The notes under the pieces are model-generated. The model saw nothing but the letters and a program-made list of their open reading frames with translations, was not told the DNA's origin and did not search any database. Below, piece after piece: positions 42,688-51,133 of a stretch of 64,000 nucleotides of DNA. A program made the position numbers and the translations under genes. The DNA is from JAXMHQ01 sp046346665 (GTDB lineage Bacteria > Verrucomicrobiota > Verrucomicrobiia > Limisphaerales > JAXMHQ01). Numbering within the stretch: position 1 is the first letter of the stretch; every line of letters begins with the position of its first letter. The DNA is taken from contig JAXMHQ010000005.1 of assembly GCA_046346665.1 (NCBI GenBank), forward strand, positions 92,299 to 156,298, written 5' to 3'.

Positions 42688-45600
42688 ATGGAGCAACGAC
42701 TGGACTTCCTCTCGTATTTCAATGTTTCACGGTTTTTCAAACGACTGGCGCATTGCTTCATTCTTGTGAGCCTGTGCGGGTGCATCGCGGGCAGTGCGCG
42801 GGGGCAAAACCTGGTGGTAAATGGCGGTTTCGGCGGAGGCGTGGCGACTGGCTGGAGCTGGATCGGCGGTTCTTCCTACATCGGAGTGCTTCAGTCCGGG
42901 CAAAGTTATATCGATTTGTTCGGCAGCGCGATGTACCAGGATTTGCCCACGACACCCGGCCAGATGTATTCGGTTCGGTTTGATTTCATGCCGTCCGGTG
43001 AAGGTTTGACCGTGTGGTGGGGGGACGAAATATTATTCGACTACGGGTTTGCCGGAGGATACTCCTGGACCACCTGCCGATACGCCGTGCTGGCAACCAA
43101 TCCGGTGACACGGCTCAAGGTTTTCGGCGGCGGCGGCGCGCCAGTGGATAATTTCATCGTTCAGCTCCTGCCGGCCAGCCAGCCTAATGTCGTGCTTACC
43201 AATGTCAGCGTCATGATGGGGGGACAACCGGGCACGTTTCGATTGAGGTTTTCTGCCGTGCCCGTGCCGGGCCAAGGACAGTCCGTCAGTTTGGTGGATT
43301 TTATTGAATACGGGACCACGGTCATGGCGACGGCTTTCAACCCGCCTTATACGGCCGATTCCGGGGATCTACCGGCGGGAACTTATGCCGTATGCGCCCG
43401 GGTCACGGATGCTGCCGGAGTCACGGGCTGGTCGCCGGTGCAGAACATTGTGGTGGATTATTCCACCGCGAGTGGTCCTCCGGTGATCGTCACGCAACCT
43501 GCGGACCGAGTCGTGAACACGGGTACTACCGCGAATTTCTCAGTTTTTGCCGGTGGCCAGGGGCTGAGCTACCAGTGGCGGTTCAACGGGGCGGATCTGC
43601 CAGGCGCCACCAACGCCCTTCTGGCGGTGGCGAACGTGGGTTTCAGCAATGCCGGGAATTATTCGGTTTGGATCACCAATTCGTTTGGAACAGCGCTTAG
43701 TTCGTCCGCCCACCTGGGTGTTCTCCAGGCTCCCTCCTGCACTCCGGCGCCCTCCGGGCTGGTTGCTCTGTGGGAAGCAGAAGGAAACACCCTGGACTCT
43801 TTGGGCACGAATGACGGGATCGCGGTCGGAAACCTCGCCTACAGACCAGGCGAAATGGGGGCTGCCTTCCACCTGAACGGTGTGGACGCCGGCGTCCGAA
43901 TTCCGGCCAGCCCATCCCTGGACGTCGGCCGCGGGGCGGGCTTCTCAATCGAGGGCTGGATCAATCCCGGCGCGCTGGACACCATGAGGCCTATCGTTGA
44001 TTGGAATGACGGCGGTTGGAATACCGGAGTCCGATTTTGGATTTCCCAATCCAGCGGGTTGTATTGCAGCATCGGGGACACCTCCGGCGGCCGCGATTCA
44101 TTGACATCGCCATCGTCTCTCCTGGTCAGCAACGTTTTCAAGCATGTGGCGTTCACCTACAGCGCCGCGAGCAAGACCGGGAAGCTTTACTGCGACGGAG
44201 TGCCGGTGGCCAGCCGCGTGTTGAACGTTGGAGTTCCACAAACCGGTTACAATCTCTGTCTCGGCGTTTCTCTGAACAACAACACCCGGTTCATGGGCGA
44301 TCTTCACGGGATCAGTCTCTACAGCCGGGCATTGTCCGATGCGGAGATCCTGGGCATTTGCCAGGCCAGCAGCGCCGGTAAATGCGGCATCGCACCGTCT
44401 TTCCTGCGGCAGCCGCTCGGGCAGAGCCTTCTGGCTTCGGCGCAGGCGCGATTCAGCGTCCGCTGCATCGGTACTTCGCTGGCCTACCGCTGGCAGAAGG
44501 ATGGTGTGGATCTCCTGGATGGCGGGAAGGTTTCCGGCGCGTCGACCCCGACGCTGGTGCTGAACGGAGTAGTGCCGGCGGATTCGGGGATTTACCGGGC
44601 TCGAGTGAGCAACGCCACCGCGCAGGTCTTCAGTTCCAATGCGCCGTTAGCCGTGGTTTACGGAGCGGGCGTGGTAGCCTGGGGTGACAACAGTTACGGC
44701 CAGACAAATGTGCCGGCCGGTCTCTTCGATGTCCTGGCGGTTGTCTCCGGCGGGGATTCCCTTCACGGCCTGGCGCTGCGTTCGGATCATACGGTGACCG
44801 CCTGGGGTGACAATAGTCATGGTCAATGCGCCGTTCCTGACGGACTAACGGACGCGGTTGGAGTGGCGGCGGGTGCCTGGCACAGCCTGGCGCTGAGAGC
44901 GGACGGGGAGGTTGTAGGCTGGGGCAATAACGACCTGGGCCAGATCACCATTCCGGTGGGGCTGAATGATGTCCAGGCCATTGCGGCCGGGGCCTTTCAC
45001 AATCTGGCAGTGCGGACGAATGGCACCGTGGTGGCTTGGGGGGATGATTCCTCGGGGCAGACCGATGTGCCGGCGGGATTGGACCAAATTGTTGCGGTGG
45101 CGGGCGGCTACAATCACAGTTTGGCGTTGAAGCGGGATGGGACCGTGGTTGCCTGGGGAAACAATGACTATGCCCAGACGAATGTTCCGCCCGGATTGAG
45201 CGATGTAATTGCCATAGCCGCGGGAGATTCACACAACCTGGCTTTAAAATCGGACGGGACGGTGGTCACCTGGGGTTATGAGGCCACAGATACTCTGGCG
45301 GTGCCGGGTGGCCTGAGCCAGGTGATTGCCGTGGCGGGAGGATACAGCCATAGCGTGGCGCTCCGCCGTGATGGGACCATGGTTGCCTGGGGCTGGAACG
45401 CGGAGGGCGAGACCAGCGTGCCTCCCGGGCTGGCGCAGGTGGGAGGAATTGCGGCCGGGCAGTACCACACGCTGGCCCTGTTGGAACAGGGCGCGCCTGT
45501 CATATTGTATCAACCCTGGAATATTGCGGCGAACCCCGGCGAACCCGTGCCCATAAGAGTCGATGCGACAGGATCCTCCCCGCTCGCGTACCAGTGGCGC

Positions 45601-48237
45601 AAGAATGGAATCGACCTTGAGAATGGCGGGAGTGTGTCCGGGGCCACCTCTGCCGTTTTGACGATCAACGCGGCAGGACCTTACGATGTGGCGGGGTATT
45701 CCGTTCGCATCACCAACGCCGCCGGTGCCATCGTGAGCGGGACGATCCAATTGAACTTGCTTCCCGCCGTTCCGCCGGCAATCACCCGGCAACCCGCCAG
45801 CACAACGAATTTTCCCGGTGCAAACGTGAGTTTGACGATTGCCAGCAGCGGGGCCTGGCCATTGTTCTATCAATGGATGAAAGACGGCCAAAATTTGCAG
45901 GACGGCGGGAACATACAAGGTGCCTCCACTCCATCCCTGCATGTGCTGAACGTCCAGCAAAGTGATGAAGGGTTCTATACCGTCTCGGTCAGCAACGCCC
46001 TGGGTGGTTTGATCAGCGCTCCCGCAAGGCTGGAAGTCCTGGATCCACCGACGATCACGATTCCTCCGCATGGCGTCACCAATGTTGTGGGCGGGACGGC
46101 CGTCTTCAGCGTCACGGCAACCGGGTTTGGATCCCTCACTTACGCCTGGCAAAGAAATGGAACCAATCTCACCGACGGCGGCAACGTCATGGGTTCGCGG
46201 ACCGCGGTCCTGAGCCTTTCGGCGATTCAAATGTCTGACAAGGCCAATTACTCCGTTGCCATCAGCAATTCCGTCGGATACACAACAAGCACTCCTGTGC
46301 CCCTGAATGTGGTGCGGGCTGCATCGATCACCTCCCAGCCGTCAAGCCGGACAAATTATCTCGGCACTCCGGCCTCTTTCAGCGTGATGGTCCAGGGCGA
46401 ACCGCCTTTCAATTATCAATGGCAACGGGACGGATCAGACCTGGCCGACAACAGCGTGATCTCAGGATCCCATGGTCCTGTGCTGACTTTGTCGCAAGTG
46501 TCGCTGCAGGATGCGGGCGCATACCATGTGAATGTGACCTCGCCCTATGGCTCGGCGCTGAGCTCAAACGCAATTCTCAGCGTCATCGCGGGATCTTTTG
46601 TGGTGGCTTGGGGGGATGACACCGACGACCAGACGAACGTGCCGCCGGGATTGCTGGATGTGGTGGCAATCGCCAGCGGCCCCGATAGCCTGCATAGCCT
46701 TCTCCTGCGCTCAAATCATGATGTTGTGGCATGGGGTATGAATGATCATGGGCAGACTGCGGTACCGGCCGGGCTGACCAATGTGTCCGCTGTGGCTGCA
46801 GGCATGTGGCACAGCCTGGCTTTGAAGGCAGACGGGATTGTGGTGGCATGGGGTGATGATTCGTTCGGCCAGTCCGAGGTGCCGGCGGGATTGAAGGACG
46901 CTGCCTGGGTGGCAGCTGGCGCCATGCACAGCCTGGCGATTCGCTCGAATGGAACGGTCGTGGCCTGGGGAGATAATTCCGCCGGACAATCGGAGGTTCC
47001 CGCGGAACTTACCAATGTCGTGGCCGTGAGCGCCGGGTATGCCCATAGCCTGGCACTGAAATCGGACGGCACGGTCATGGCCTGGGGAGACAATAGTTAC
47101 GGTCAGCTGAATATTCCTCCGGGAGCATCCAATGTGATCGCGATTTCAGCCGGAGATTCCCACAACCTCGTGGTCACCGCCGATGGCCGCGTGCTCGCCT
47201 GGGGTTACAACGAGGATGGGGAAGCGAACGTGCCGGCGGGGCTGAGCAATGTGGTCGCGGTGGCGGCGGGCAATAGCCACAGCCTTGTCCTGAGGTCTGA
47301 CGGCACAGTTGCCGCCTGGGGTTGGAACGGAGAAGGACAATCGTCCGTCCCGACCGGATTTTCCAGCATAGCCCGCATCAGTGCGGGGGCATGGCACAGC
47401 CTGGCACTCGTCAGCGAGGGGCTACCCATGATCATTCGCGAACCGGCCAATCAGACGGTCGTGCCGGGCGATACAGCATCGCTCACGGTAAGCGCCGTGG
47501 GGGCGCTCCCTGTCGGTTATCAATGGCAGAAGGACGGGACCAACCTGATTGAAAGCGCCCGCATTTCAGGCACCGCCACGCCGACGATCACCCTGGGCCA
47601 GGTTCAAATCAGCGATCGGGGCGATTACCAGGTCATCATCACGAACGTTTTCGGCGGGATCATCAGCTCGCCGGCACGGATTTCGTTTGTAGCAGGCACT
47701 CCGCCGCATTGCGAGCCCGATGCCATATCAACCGCCCCAAACACCCCGGTTTCATTGCCTGCATCGGATCTGTCCGCAAATGATTCAGACCCGTGGGGAT
47801 TGCCGCTTTCTGTCGTGGGGGCGGGCCCATCCAGCTCGGGCGGCGGCACTATCGAGCTGAGTTCCGGCGTTCTCACCTACACACCCGCCCTGGGATTCGT
47901 TGGTTCGGACAGCTTCACTTACACCGTCTCCGATGCCTCCGGGGTTACCGGCACAGGCACGGTGACCGCTGTAGTGGGCAGCCCCTCCTCGCTGGTGCTA
48001 ACGATGACCTTCGGTCCGGTTGTCACGAACGGAGATTTCGTGATCCGCCTTTCAGGGGTGTCAGGTGTCTCCTACTCCGTGGAAGCTGCGGCGAACCCGG
48101 CCGGACCTTGGACAAAAGTGCTGAATGTTACCGTGCCGGCAGGCGACCAGGGCTTCGGCAATGCCGTCCTTGAGTTCCGCGATCCTGTCGGGACCAATGA
48201 GGAACGATTCTACCGCACGGTTTATCCGTCCTATTGA
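42688..48237 (+). CDS. Giant secreted protein with Ig-like, LamG and RCC1 repeats
   Basis: A protein of about 1849 residues from ATG 42688, with a signal peptide (CFILVSLCGCIAGSARGQ). Domains in order: an N-terminal CBM-like domain (NLVVNGGFGGGVATGW); a beta domain; an Ig-like domain; a LamG-type domain (about 375-590, GLVALWEAEGNTLDSLGTND); an Ig-like domain; seven RCC1 repeats (about 662-933, each with VAWGDNSYGQTNVPAGL then HSLALKSDGT); four Ig-like domains; seven more RCC1 repeats (about 1305-1576); an Ig-like domain; a cadherin-like region (DLSANDSDPWG ... YTPALGFVGSDSFTYTVSD); and a C-terminal beta domain. It is likely a cell-surface or released adhesin-like protein. The partner is unknown. 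Confidence 0.88.
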   Translation: MEQRLDFLSYFNVSRFFKRLAHCFILVSLCGCIAGSARGQNLVVNGGFGGGVATGWSWIGGSSYIGVLQSGQSYIDLFGSAMYQDLPTTPGQMYSVRFDFMPSGEGLTVWWGDEILFDYGFAGGYSWTTCRYAVLATNPVTRLKVFGGGGAPVDNFIVQLLPASQPNVVLTNVSVMMGGQPGTFRLRFSAVPVPGQGQSVSLVDFIEYGTTVMATAFNPPYTADSGDLPAGTYAVCARVTDAAGVTGWSPVQNIVVDYSTASGPPVIVTQPADRVVNTGTTANFSVFAGGQGLSYQWRFNGADLPGATNALLAVANVGFSNAGNYSVWITNSFGTALSSSAHLGVLQAPSCTPAPSGLVALWEAEGNTLDSLGTNDGIAVGNLAYRPGEMGAAFHLNGVDAGVRIPASPSLDVGRGAGFSIEGWINPGALDTMRPIVDWNDGGWNTGVRFWISQSSGLYCSIGDTSGGRDSLTSPSSLLVSNVFKHVAFTYSAASKTGKLYCDGVPVASRVLNVGVPQTGYNLCLGVSLNNNTRFMGDLHGISLYSRALSDAEILGICQASSAGKCGIAPSFLRQPLGQSLLASAQARFSVRCIGTSLAYRWQKDGVDLLDGGKVSGASTPTLVLNGVVPADSGIYRARVSNATAQVFSSNAPLAVVYGAGVVAWGDNSYGQTNVPAGLFDVLAVVSGGDSLHGLALRSDHTVTAWGDNSHGQCAVPDGLTDAVGVAAGAWHSLALRADGEVVGWGNNDLGQITIPVGLNDVQAIAAGAFHNLAVRTNGTVVAWGDDSSGQTDVPAGLDQIVAVAGGYNHSLALKRDGTVVAWGNNDYAQTNVPPGLSDVIAIAAGDSHNLALKSDGTVVTWGYEATDTLAVPGGLSQVIAVAGGYSHSVALRRDGTMVAWGWNAEGETSVPPGLAQVGGIAAGQYHTLALLEQGAPVILYQPWNIAANPGEPVPIRVDATGSSPLAYQWRKNGIDLENGGSVSGATSAVLTINAAGPYDVAGYSVRITNAAGAIVSGTIQLNLLPAVPPAITRQPASTTNFPGANVSLTIASSGAWPLFYQWMKDGQNLQDGGNIQGASTPSLHVLNVQQSDEGFYTVSVSNALGGLISAPARLEVLDPPTITIPPHGVTNVVGGTAVFSVTATGFGSLTYAWQRNGTNLTDGGNVMGSRTAVLSLSAIQMSDKANYSVAISNSVGYTTSTPVPLNVVRAASITSQPSSRTNYLGTPASFSVMVQGEPPFNYQWQRDGSDLADNSVISGSHGPVLTLSQVSLQDAGAYHVNVTSPYGSALSSNAILSVIAGSFVVAWGDDTDDQTNVPPGLLDVVAIASGPDSLHSLLLRSNHDVVAWGMNDHGQTAVPAGLTNVSAVAAGMWHSLALKADGIVVAWGDDSFGQSEVPAGLKDAAWVAAGAMHSLAIRSNGTVVAWGDNSAGQSEVPAELTNVVAVSAGYAHSLALKSDGTVMAWGDNSYGQLNIPPGASNVIAISAGDSHNLVVTADGRVLAWGYNEDGEANVPAGLSNVVAVAAGNSHSLVLRSDGTVAAWGWNGEGQSSVPTGFSSIARISAGAWHSLALVSEGLPMIIREPANQTVVPGDTASLTVSAVGALPVGYQWQKDGTNLIESARISGTATPTITLGQVQISDRGDYQVIITNVFGGIISSPARISFVAGTPPHCEPDAISTAPNTPVSLPASDLSANDSDPWGLPLSVVGAGPSSSGGGTIELSSGVLTYTPALGFVGSDSFTYTVSDASGVTGTGTVTAVVGSPSSLVLTMTFGPVVTNGDFVIRLSGVSGVSYSVEAAANPAGPWTKVLNVTVPAGDQGFGNAVLEFRDPVGTNEERFYRTVYPSY

Positions 48238-48250
48238 TTAGGCCCAATCC

Positions 48251-49063
48251 TCAACCTTGCGGCGTCTCCTCGGGATCTGCGCCCGCAGGTTTGGTTTCGA
48301 TTTTCCTCTGCCCTGACGTTTGCTCGCGGAAATCGATGATGCGGTGGAACACGACTTCGCGGCAGTCCAGGTGCCAGCTTGTGGAACGCATGAACCACAG
48401 GCCGTCAGCCGTGCGCTCGCGGTTGATCGTGCAGTTGAACTTCCAAACCGTCCCCACAATGCCGCCCAACACATCCACCGGCGAGGTGAGGTGCATGTCC
48501 GCCTTCACGAGTTGAAATTCCTCCTCGTCCAGCCAGATCCGGCCCGCTGCGCGATTGACGAACTTGTCGCGAAGGCCGTTCTCCGGAAGTTTTCCGGGCT
48601 TCGGCTTGAAATCAATCACGATGGCGCTCCGGCCGTTCAGCAGTTCGCGCCCCTGGACCTCGAACGTGAACCGGTCCAGAAGCTCGGGGTTCATGAGTTC
48701 CTTTTTGTCGACAGCATGGCCGTGTGTGCGGGAGGAATCCGGCCGGGCAGCCTGCGTCGCGGCAGCCGGCTGGGATTTCGCGGGACGATTTTTCTTTCGT
48801 GCAGGGTCGTTGGTTCCCTGTTTTTGTTCCGTTTTCTTCAGCTCTCCATCTCCGTTCCGGAACCAGGTGACCCGGTTCCAGGTGTAATAATAGTTCCGCC
48901 GATACGCCTGATCGTTCGCTTCCCCTGCCTGCGCCGCCTCCACCGCCCGGGCCGTGATGACGTCCAGTGGCGGTATTGGACGATCCGAATTGGTATCCGC
49001 GACCGCACCGCGGCTGGATCCGAGGGAGCCCGCCAGGACCAGGAGGCAGACAATCGTTTTCAT
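48251..49063 (-). CDS. Exported LolA-like outer-membrane lipoprotein-sorting type protein
   Basis: A protein of 270 residues with a signal peptide (MKTIVCLLVLAGSLG). The mature part has a charged linker (KKTEQKQGTNDPARKKNRP) and a beta-rich half (NPELLDRFTFEVQGRELLNG, RIWLDEEEFQLVKADMHLTS, STSWHLDCREVVFHRIIDF) that resembles the LolA/LolB-like fold used in lipoprotein sorting proteins. It ends near the giant repeat protein and is convergent with it. The role is inferred only from the fold-like pattern. Confidence 0.7.
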   Translation of the reverse strand: MKTIVCLLVLAGSLGSSRGAVADTNSDRPIPPLDVITARAVEAAQAGEANDQAYRRNYYYTWNRVTWFRNGDGELKKTEQKQGTNDPARKKNRPAKSQPAAATQAARPDSSRTHGHAVDKKELMNPELLDRFTFEVQGRELLNGRSAIVIDFKPKPGKLPENGLRDKFVNRAAGRIWLDEEEFQLVKADMHLTSPVDVLGGIVGTVWKFNCTINRERTADGLWFMRSTSWHLDCREVVFHRIIDFREQTSGQRKIETKPAGADPEETPQG

Positions 49064-49164
49064 ACAAGAGATTAGATGCCACGGAACGGACGGGAATTCG
49101 AATCGTCATCCGACGGCCGGAGACGAGCACTAAACATTGATCAGCAGAATGTTACAGCTTCCAG

Positions 49165-49202
49165 TGCAACCTTTTTGTTGCAGGTGCAACAAAAAGGTTG
49201 CA
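49165..49202. terminator. Perfect 17-base-pair hairpin upstream of the SPFH gene
   Basis: TGCAACCTTTTTGTTGC, a four-base AGGT loop, and the exact complement. It lies about 25 bases before the SPFH promoter and downstream of nothing on the plus strand, so it may be a binding site or a barrier against read-through rather than the terminator of a known gene. The remaining sequence from 49064 is unremarkable. Confidence 0.6.
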
Positions 49203-49225
49203 GTAGCCGAACCCAACGCGCCCTC

Positions 49226-49254
49226 TTGACAATCAGATTGCAATATGATATCAC
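49226..49254 (+). promoter_or_regulatory. Promoter and possible Arc-type operator for the SPFH-Arc operon
   Basis: TTGACA and TATCAC are spaced by 17 bases. The palindrome TGATATCA (49246-49253) overlaps the -10 element, a natural place for a ribbon-helix-helix repressor such as the Arc-like protein encoded downstream. A short reading frame of 11 codons (49256-49291, MIAAESGLLER) follows, with its stop immediately before the SPFH start. Confidence 0.55.
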
Positions 49255-49291
49255 CATGATAGCCGCGGAAAGCGGTTTATTGGAAAGGTAA

Positions 49292-50212
49292 ATGATTATG
49301 AATATTGACGCGTCAGTCGCGAGTCGTGAGAAGCTGGTGCAGCCTTTCAACGGCTGGATCATGTTTGTTGTCCTCCTGGGATGGATACTTGGGTGCCTGG
49401 GATTGATTATTCACTCCGTGGTTGAGGGGAATCATGTTCAGGGTCATCCCTATTTCGCGTTGTTTATTACAGGCATTTTTCTGGAGATTGTCGGAGCGGT
49501 CTGTTTGGGCGGGTTCTTCGCGCTTCAGCCCAACGAGGCCCGCGTATTGATTCTGTTCGGGGCCTACAAGGGCACGGTCAGGGATAGCGGTTTTCACTGG
49601 GCGAACCCGTTTTACGCGCGGACCGGCCGAGTTTCCCTGCGCGCCCACAATTTCAACAGCGACAAACTCAAGGTGAACGACAAGCAGGGCAACCCGGTGG
49701 AAATCGCCGCCGTCGTGGTCTGGCGCGTGGCGGACACCGCGCAGGCGCTGTTCGACGTCGCCGACTACCAGTCCTATGTCCGGGTCCAAAGCGAGTCGGC
49801 GATCCGTCACCTGGCGAACAGCTACGCCTACGATCACGGCGAGGAGCACGAGTTGACATTGCGGAGCGGCGCGGAGGAAATCGCCAACGCCATGAAGGCG
49901 CAGCTCCAGGATCGCTTGATCAAGGCGGGCGTCGCTGTGGATGAGGCGCGCATCACGCATCTCGCGTATGCGCCGGAGATCGCGCAGGCGATGCTGCGCC
50001 GCCAGCAGGCGGAGGCGGTGATTGCGGCTCGGCAGAAGATCGTGCAGGGCGCAGTGAGCATGGTGGAAATGGCGTTGCGCGAATTGTCCGAGCGTTCCGT
50101 GGTCAAGCTTGACGAGGAACGAAAGGCGGCGATGGTGAGCAACCTGTTGGTGGTGTTATGTGGTGAAGCCGAAGTAACACCAGTGGTAAACACCGGCACG
50201 CTTTACAACTGA
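49292..50212 (+). CDS. SPFH/band 7 domain membrane protein
   Basis: A 306-residue protein with two N-terminal membrane spans (about 20-45 and 55-80), then an SPFH domain (EARVLILFGAYKGTVRDSGF, NPVEIAAVVVWRVADTAQAL), a helical region and a conserved QAMLRRQQAEAVIAARQKIV segment. Relatives (stomatin/flotillin type) form membrane rings and microdomains. A GGAAAGG ribosome binding site overlaps the end of the preceding 11-codon frame. The downstream Arc-like gene is a recurrent partner, which suggests a self-regulated unit. Confidence 0.92.
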   Translation: MIMNIDASVASREKLVQPFNGWIMFVVLLGWILGCLGLIIHSVVEGNHVQGHPYFALFITGIFLEIVGAVCLGGFFALQPNEARVLILFGAYKGTVRDSGFHWANPFYARTGRVSLRAHNFNSDKLKVNDKQGNPVEIAAVVVWRVADTAQALFDVADYQSYVRVQSESAIRHLANSYAYDHGEEHELTLRSGAEEIANAMKAQLQDRLIKAGVAVDEARITHLAYAPEIAQAMLRRQQAEAVIAARQKIVQGAVSMVEMALRELSERSVVKLDEERKAAMVSNLLVVLCGEAEVTPVVNTGTLYN

Positions 50213-50243
50213 GCCGAGGCGCGCGACACGAAACGGAAGACAC

Positions 50244-50441
50244 ATGGACGAGCGCAAGGCATTCCTGTTGAGAATCAGCCCGCAGCTCTGGAAAGAGCTC
50301 GAGGCGTGGTCGCAGGACGAATTGCGCAGCGTCAACGGCCAGATTGAATTCGTGCTGAAACAAGCCGTTCAACGCCGGAAATCCCAGCGGCCCGCCCCGG
50401 AGAATTCTCCGCCGGCGGGTCCGGCGACTGAACCCCACTGA
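50244..50441 (+). CDS. Arc-like ribbon-helix-helix protein
   Basis: A 65-residue protein. MDERKAFLLRISPQLWKELE and AWSQDELRSVNGQIEFVLKQ form a beta strand plus two helices of the Arc/MetJ fold, and the tail is Pro-rich. It has a good GGAAG ribosome binding site, 31 bases after the SPFH stop. It is likely a DNA-binding repressor of its own operon. Similar SPFH-Arc pairs occur in other bacteria. It is not a classical toxin-antitoxin system, because no toxin is present. Confidence 0.82.
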   Translation: MDERKAFLLRISPQLWKELEAWSQDELRSVNGQIEFVLKQAVQRRKSQRPAPENSPPAGPATEPH

Positions 50442-50449
50442 GGCTGCCA

Positions 50450-51133
50450 ATGGCCCTTCCGGAATCGATGCCTGAGCCTCCCGCCGAGCGGCCGGTATTC
50501 GGAACGGTCCTGCTGGCGGCCGGCAGTTCGACGCGCATGGGCCGGGCGAAGGCGCTCCTGCCCTGGGGCGGCTCGACGGTTCTGGGCCACGCCGTCGCCA
50601 CCTGGCGGGCCGCGGGTGTAAGCCAGCTCGCCATCGTCATCGCCGCCGGCGCGGCGGACATCTCCGCCGAACTGGACCGGCTCGACGTGCCTGCATCGGC
50701 CCGGATTGAGAATCCAGCGCCCGGGGGCGGCATGTGGTCTTCCGTTCAAACCGCTGCGGACTGGACCGGCTGGAATCCCGCCCTCACCCACTGGATGCTC
50801 GCACTGCTCGATCAGCCGCTGGTGCGGACCACAACGCTGCGGGCGTTGATGGATGCCGCGTGTGGAGAACCTAACCTGGTTTGGCAACCTGAATTCTCCG
50901 GGCGCCGCTGCCACCCGGTGGTCCTGCCACGCCGGGAATTTCTCGCATTGCGGCGAACGAAGGCAGCGACGCTCCGGGAATTTCTCGAAGACCGGGTGGA
51001 ACGGCGGGCTGTGATGCCGACGGACGACGCCGGGGTATCGATGGATATGGACACGCCGGCGGATTACGAGCGCCTGGCGCGTGCCGCTAGCTTCTCGAAT
51101 CGCCCGGCGGGTTCAGCGGGAGATCGAGCGTGA
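50450..51133 (+). CDS. MobA/MocA-like nucleotidyltransferase
   Basis: A protein of 227 residues. FGTVLLAAGSSTRMGRAKAL (near 17-36) is the nucleotide-binding start of NTP-transferases, followed by LLPWGGSTVLGHAV; LALLDQPLVRTTTLRALM has the conserved DQP acidic turn. It best resembles MocA/MobA, which add CMP or GMP to the molybdenum cofactor. No other molybdenum cofactor genes are in the window, so a different sugar or cofactor substrate is possible. Its 3' end overlaps the convergent kinase gene by about 47 bases. Confidence 0.82.
   Translation: MALPESMPEPPAERPVFGTVLLAAGSSTRMGRAKALLPWGGSTVLGHAVATWRAAGVSQLAIVIAAGAADISAELDRLDVPASARIENPAPGGGMWSSVQTAADWTGWNPALTHWMLALLDQPLVRTTTLRALMDAACGEPNLVWQPEFSGRRCHPVVLPRREFLALRRTKAATLREFLEDRVERRAVMPTDDAGVSMDMDTPADYERLARAASFSNRPAGSAGDRA

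Noticed and set aside
45244..46230. Minus-strand open frame opposite the giant repeat protein
   Set aside because: Antisense of the RCC1/Ig repeats; no plausible domain.
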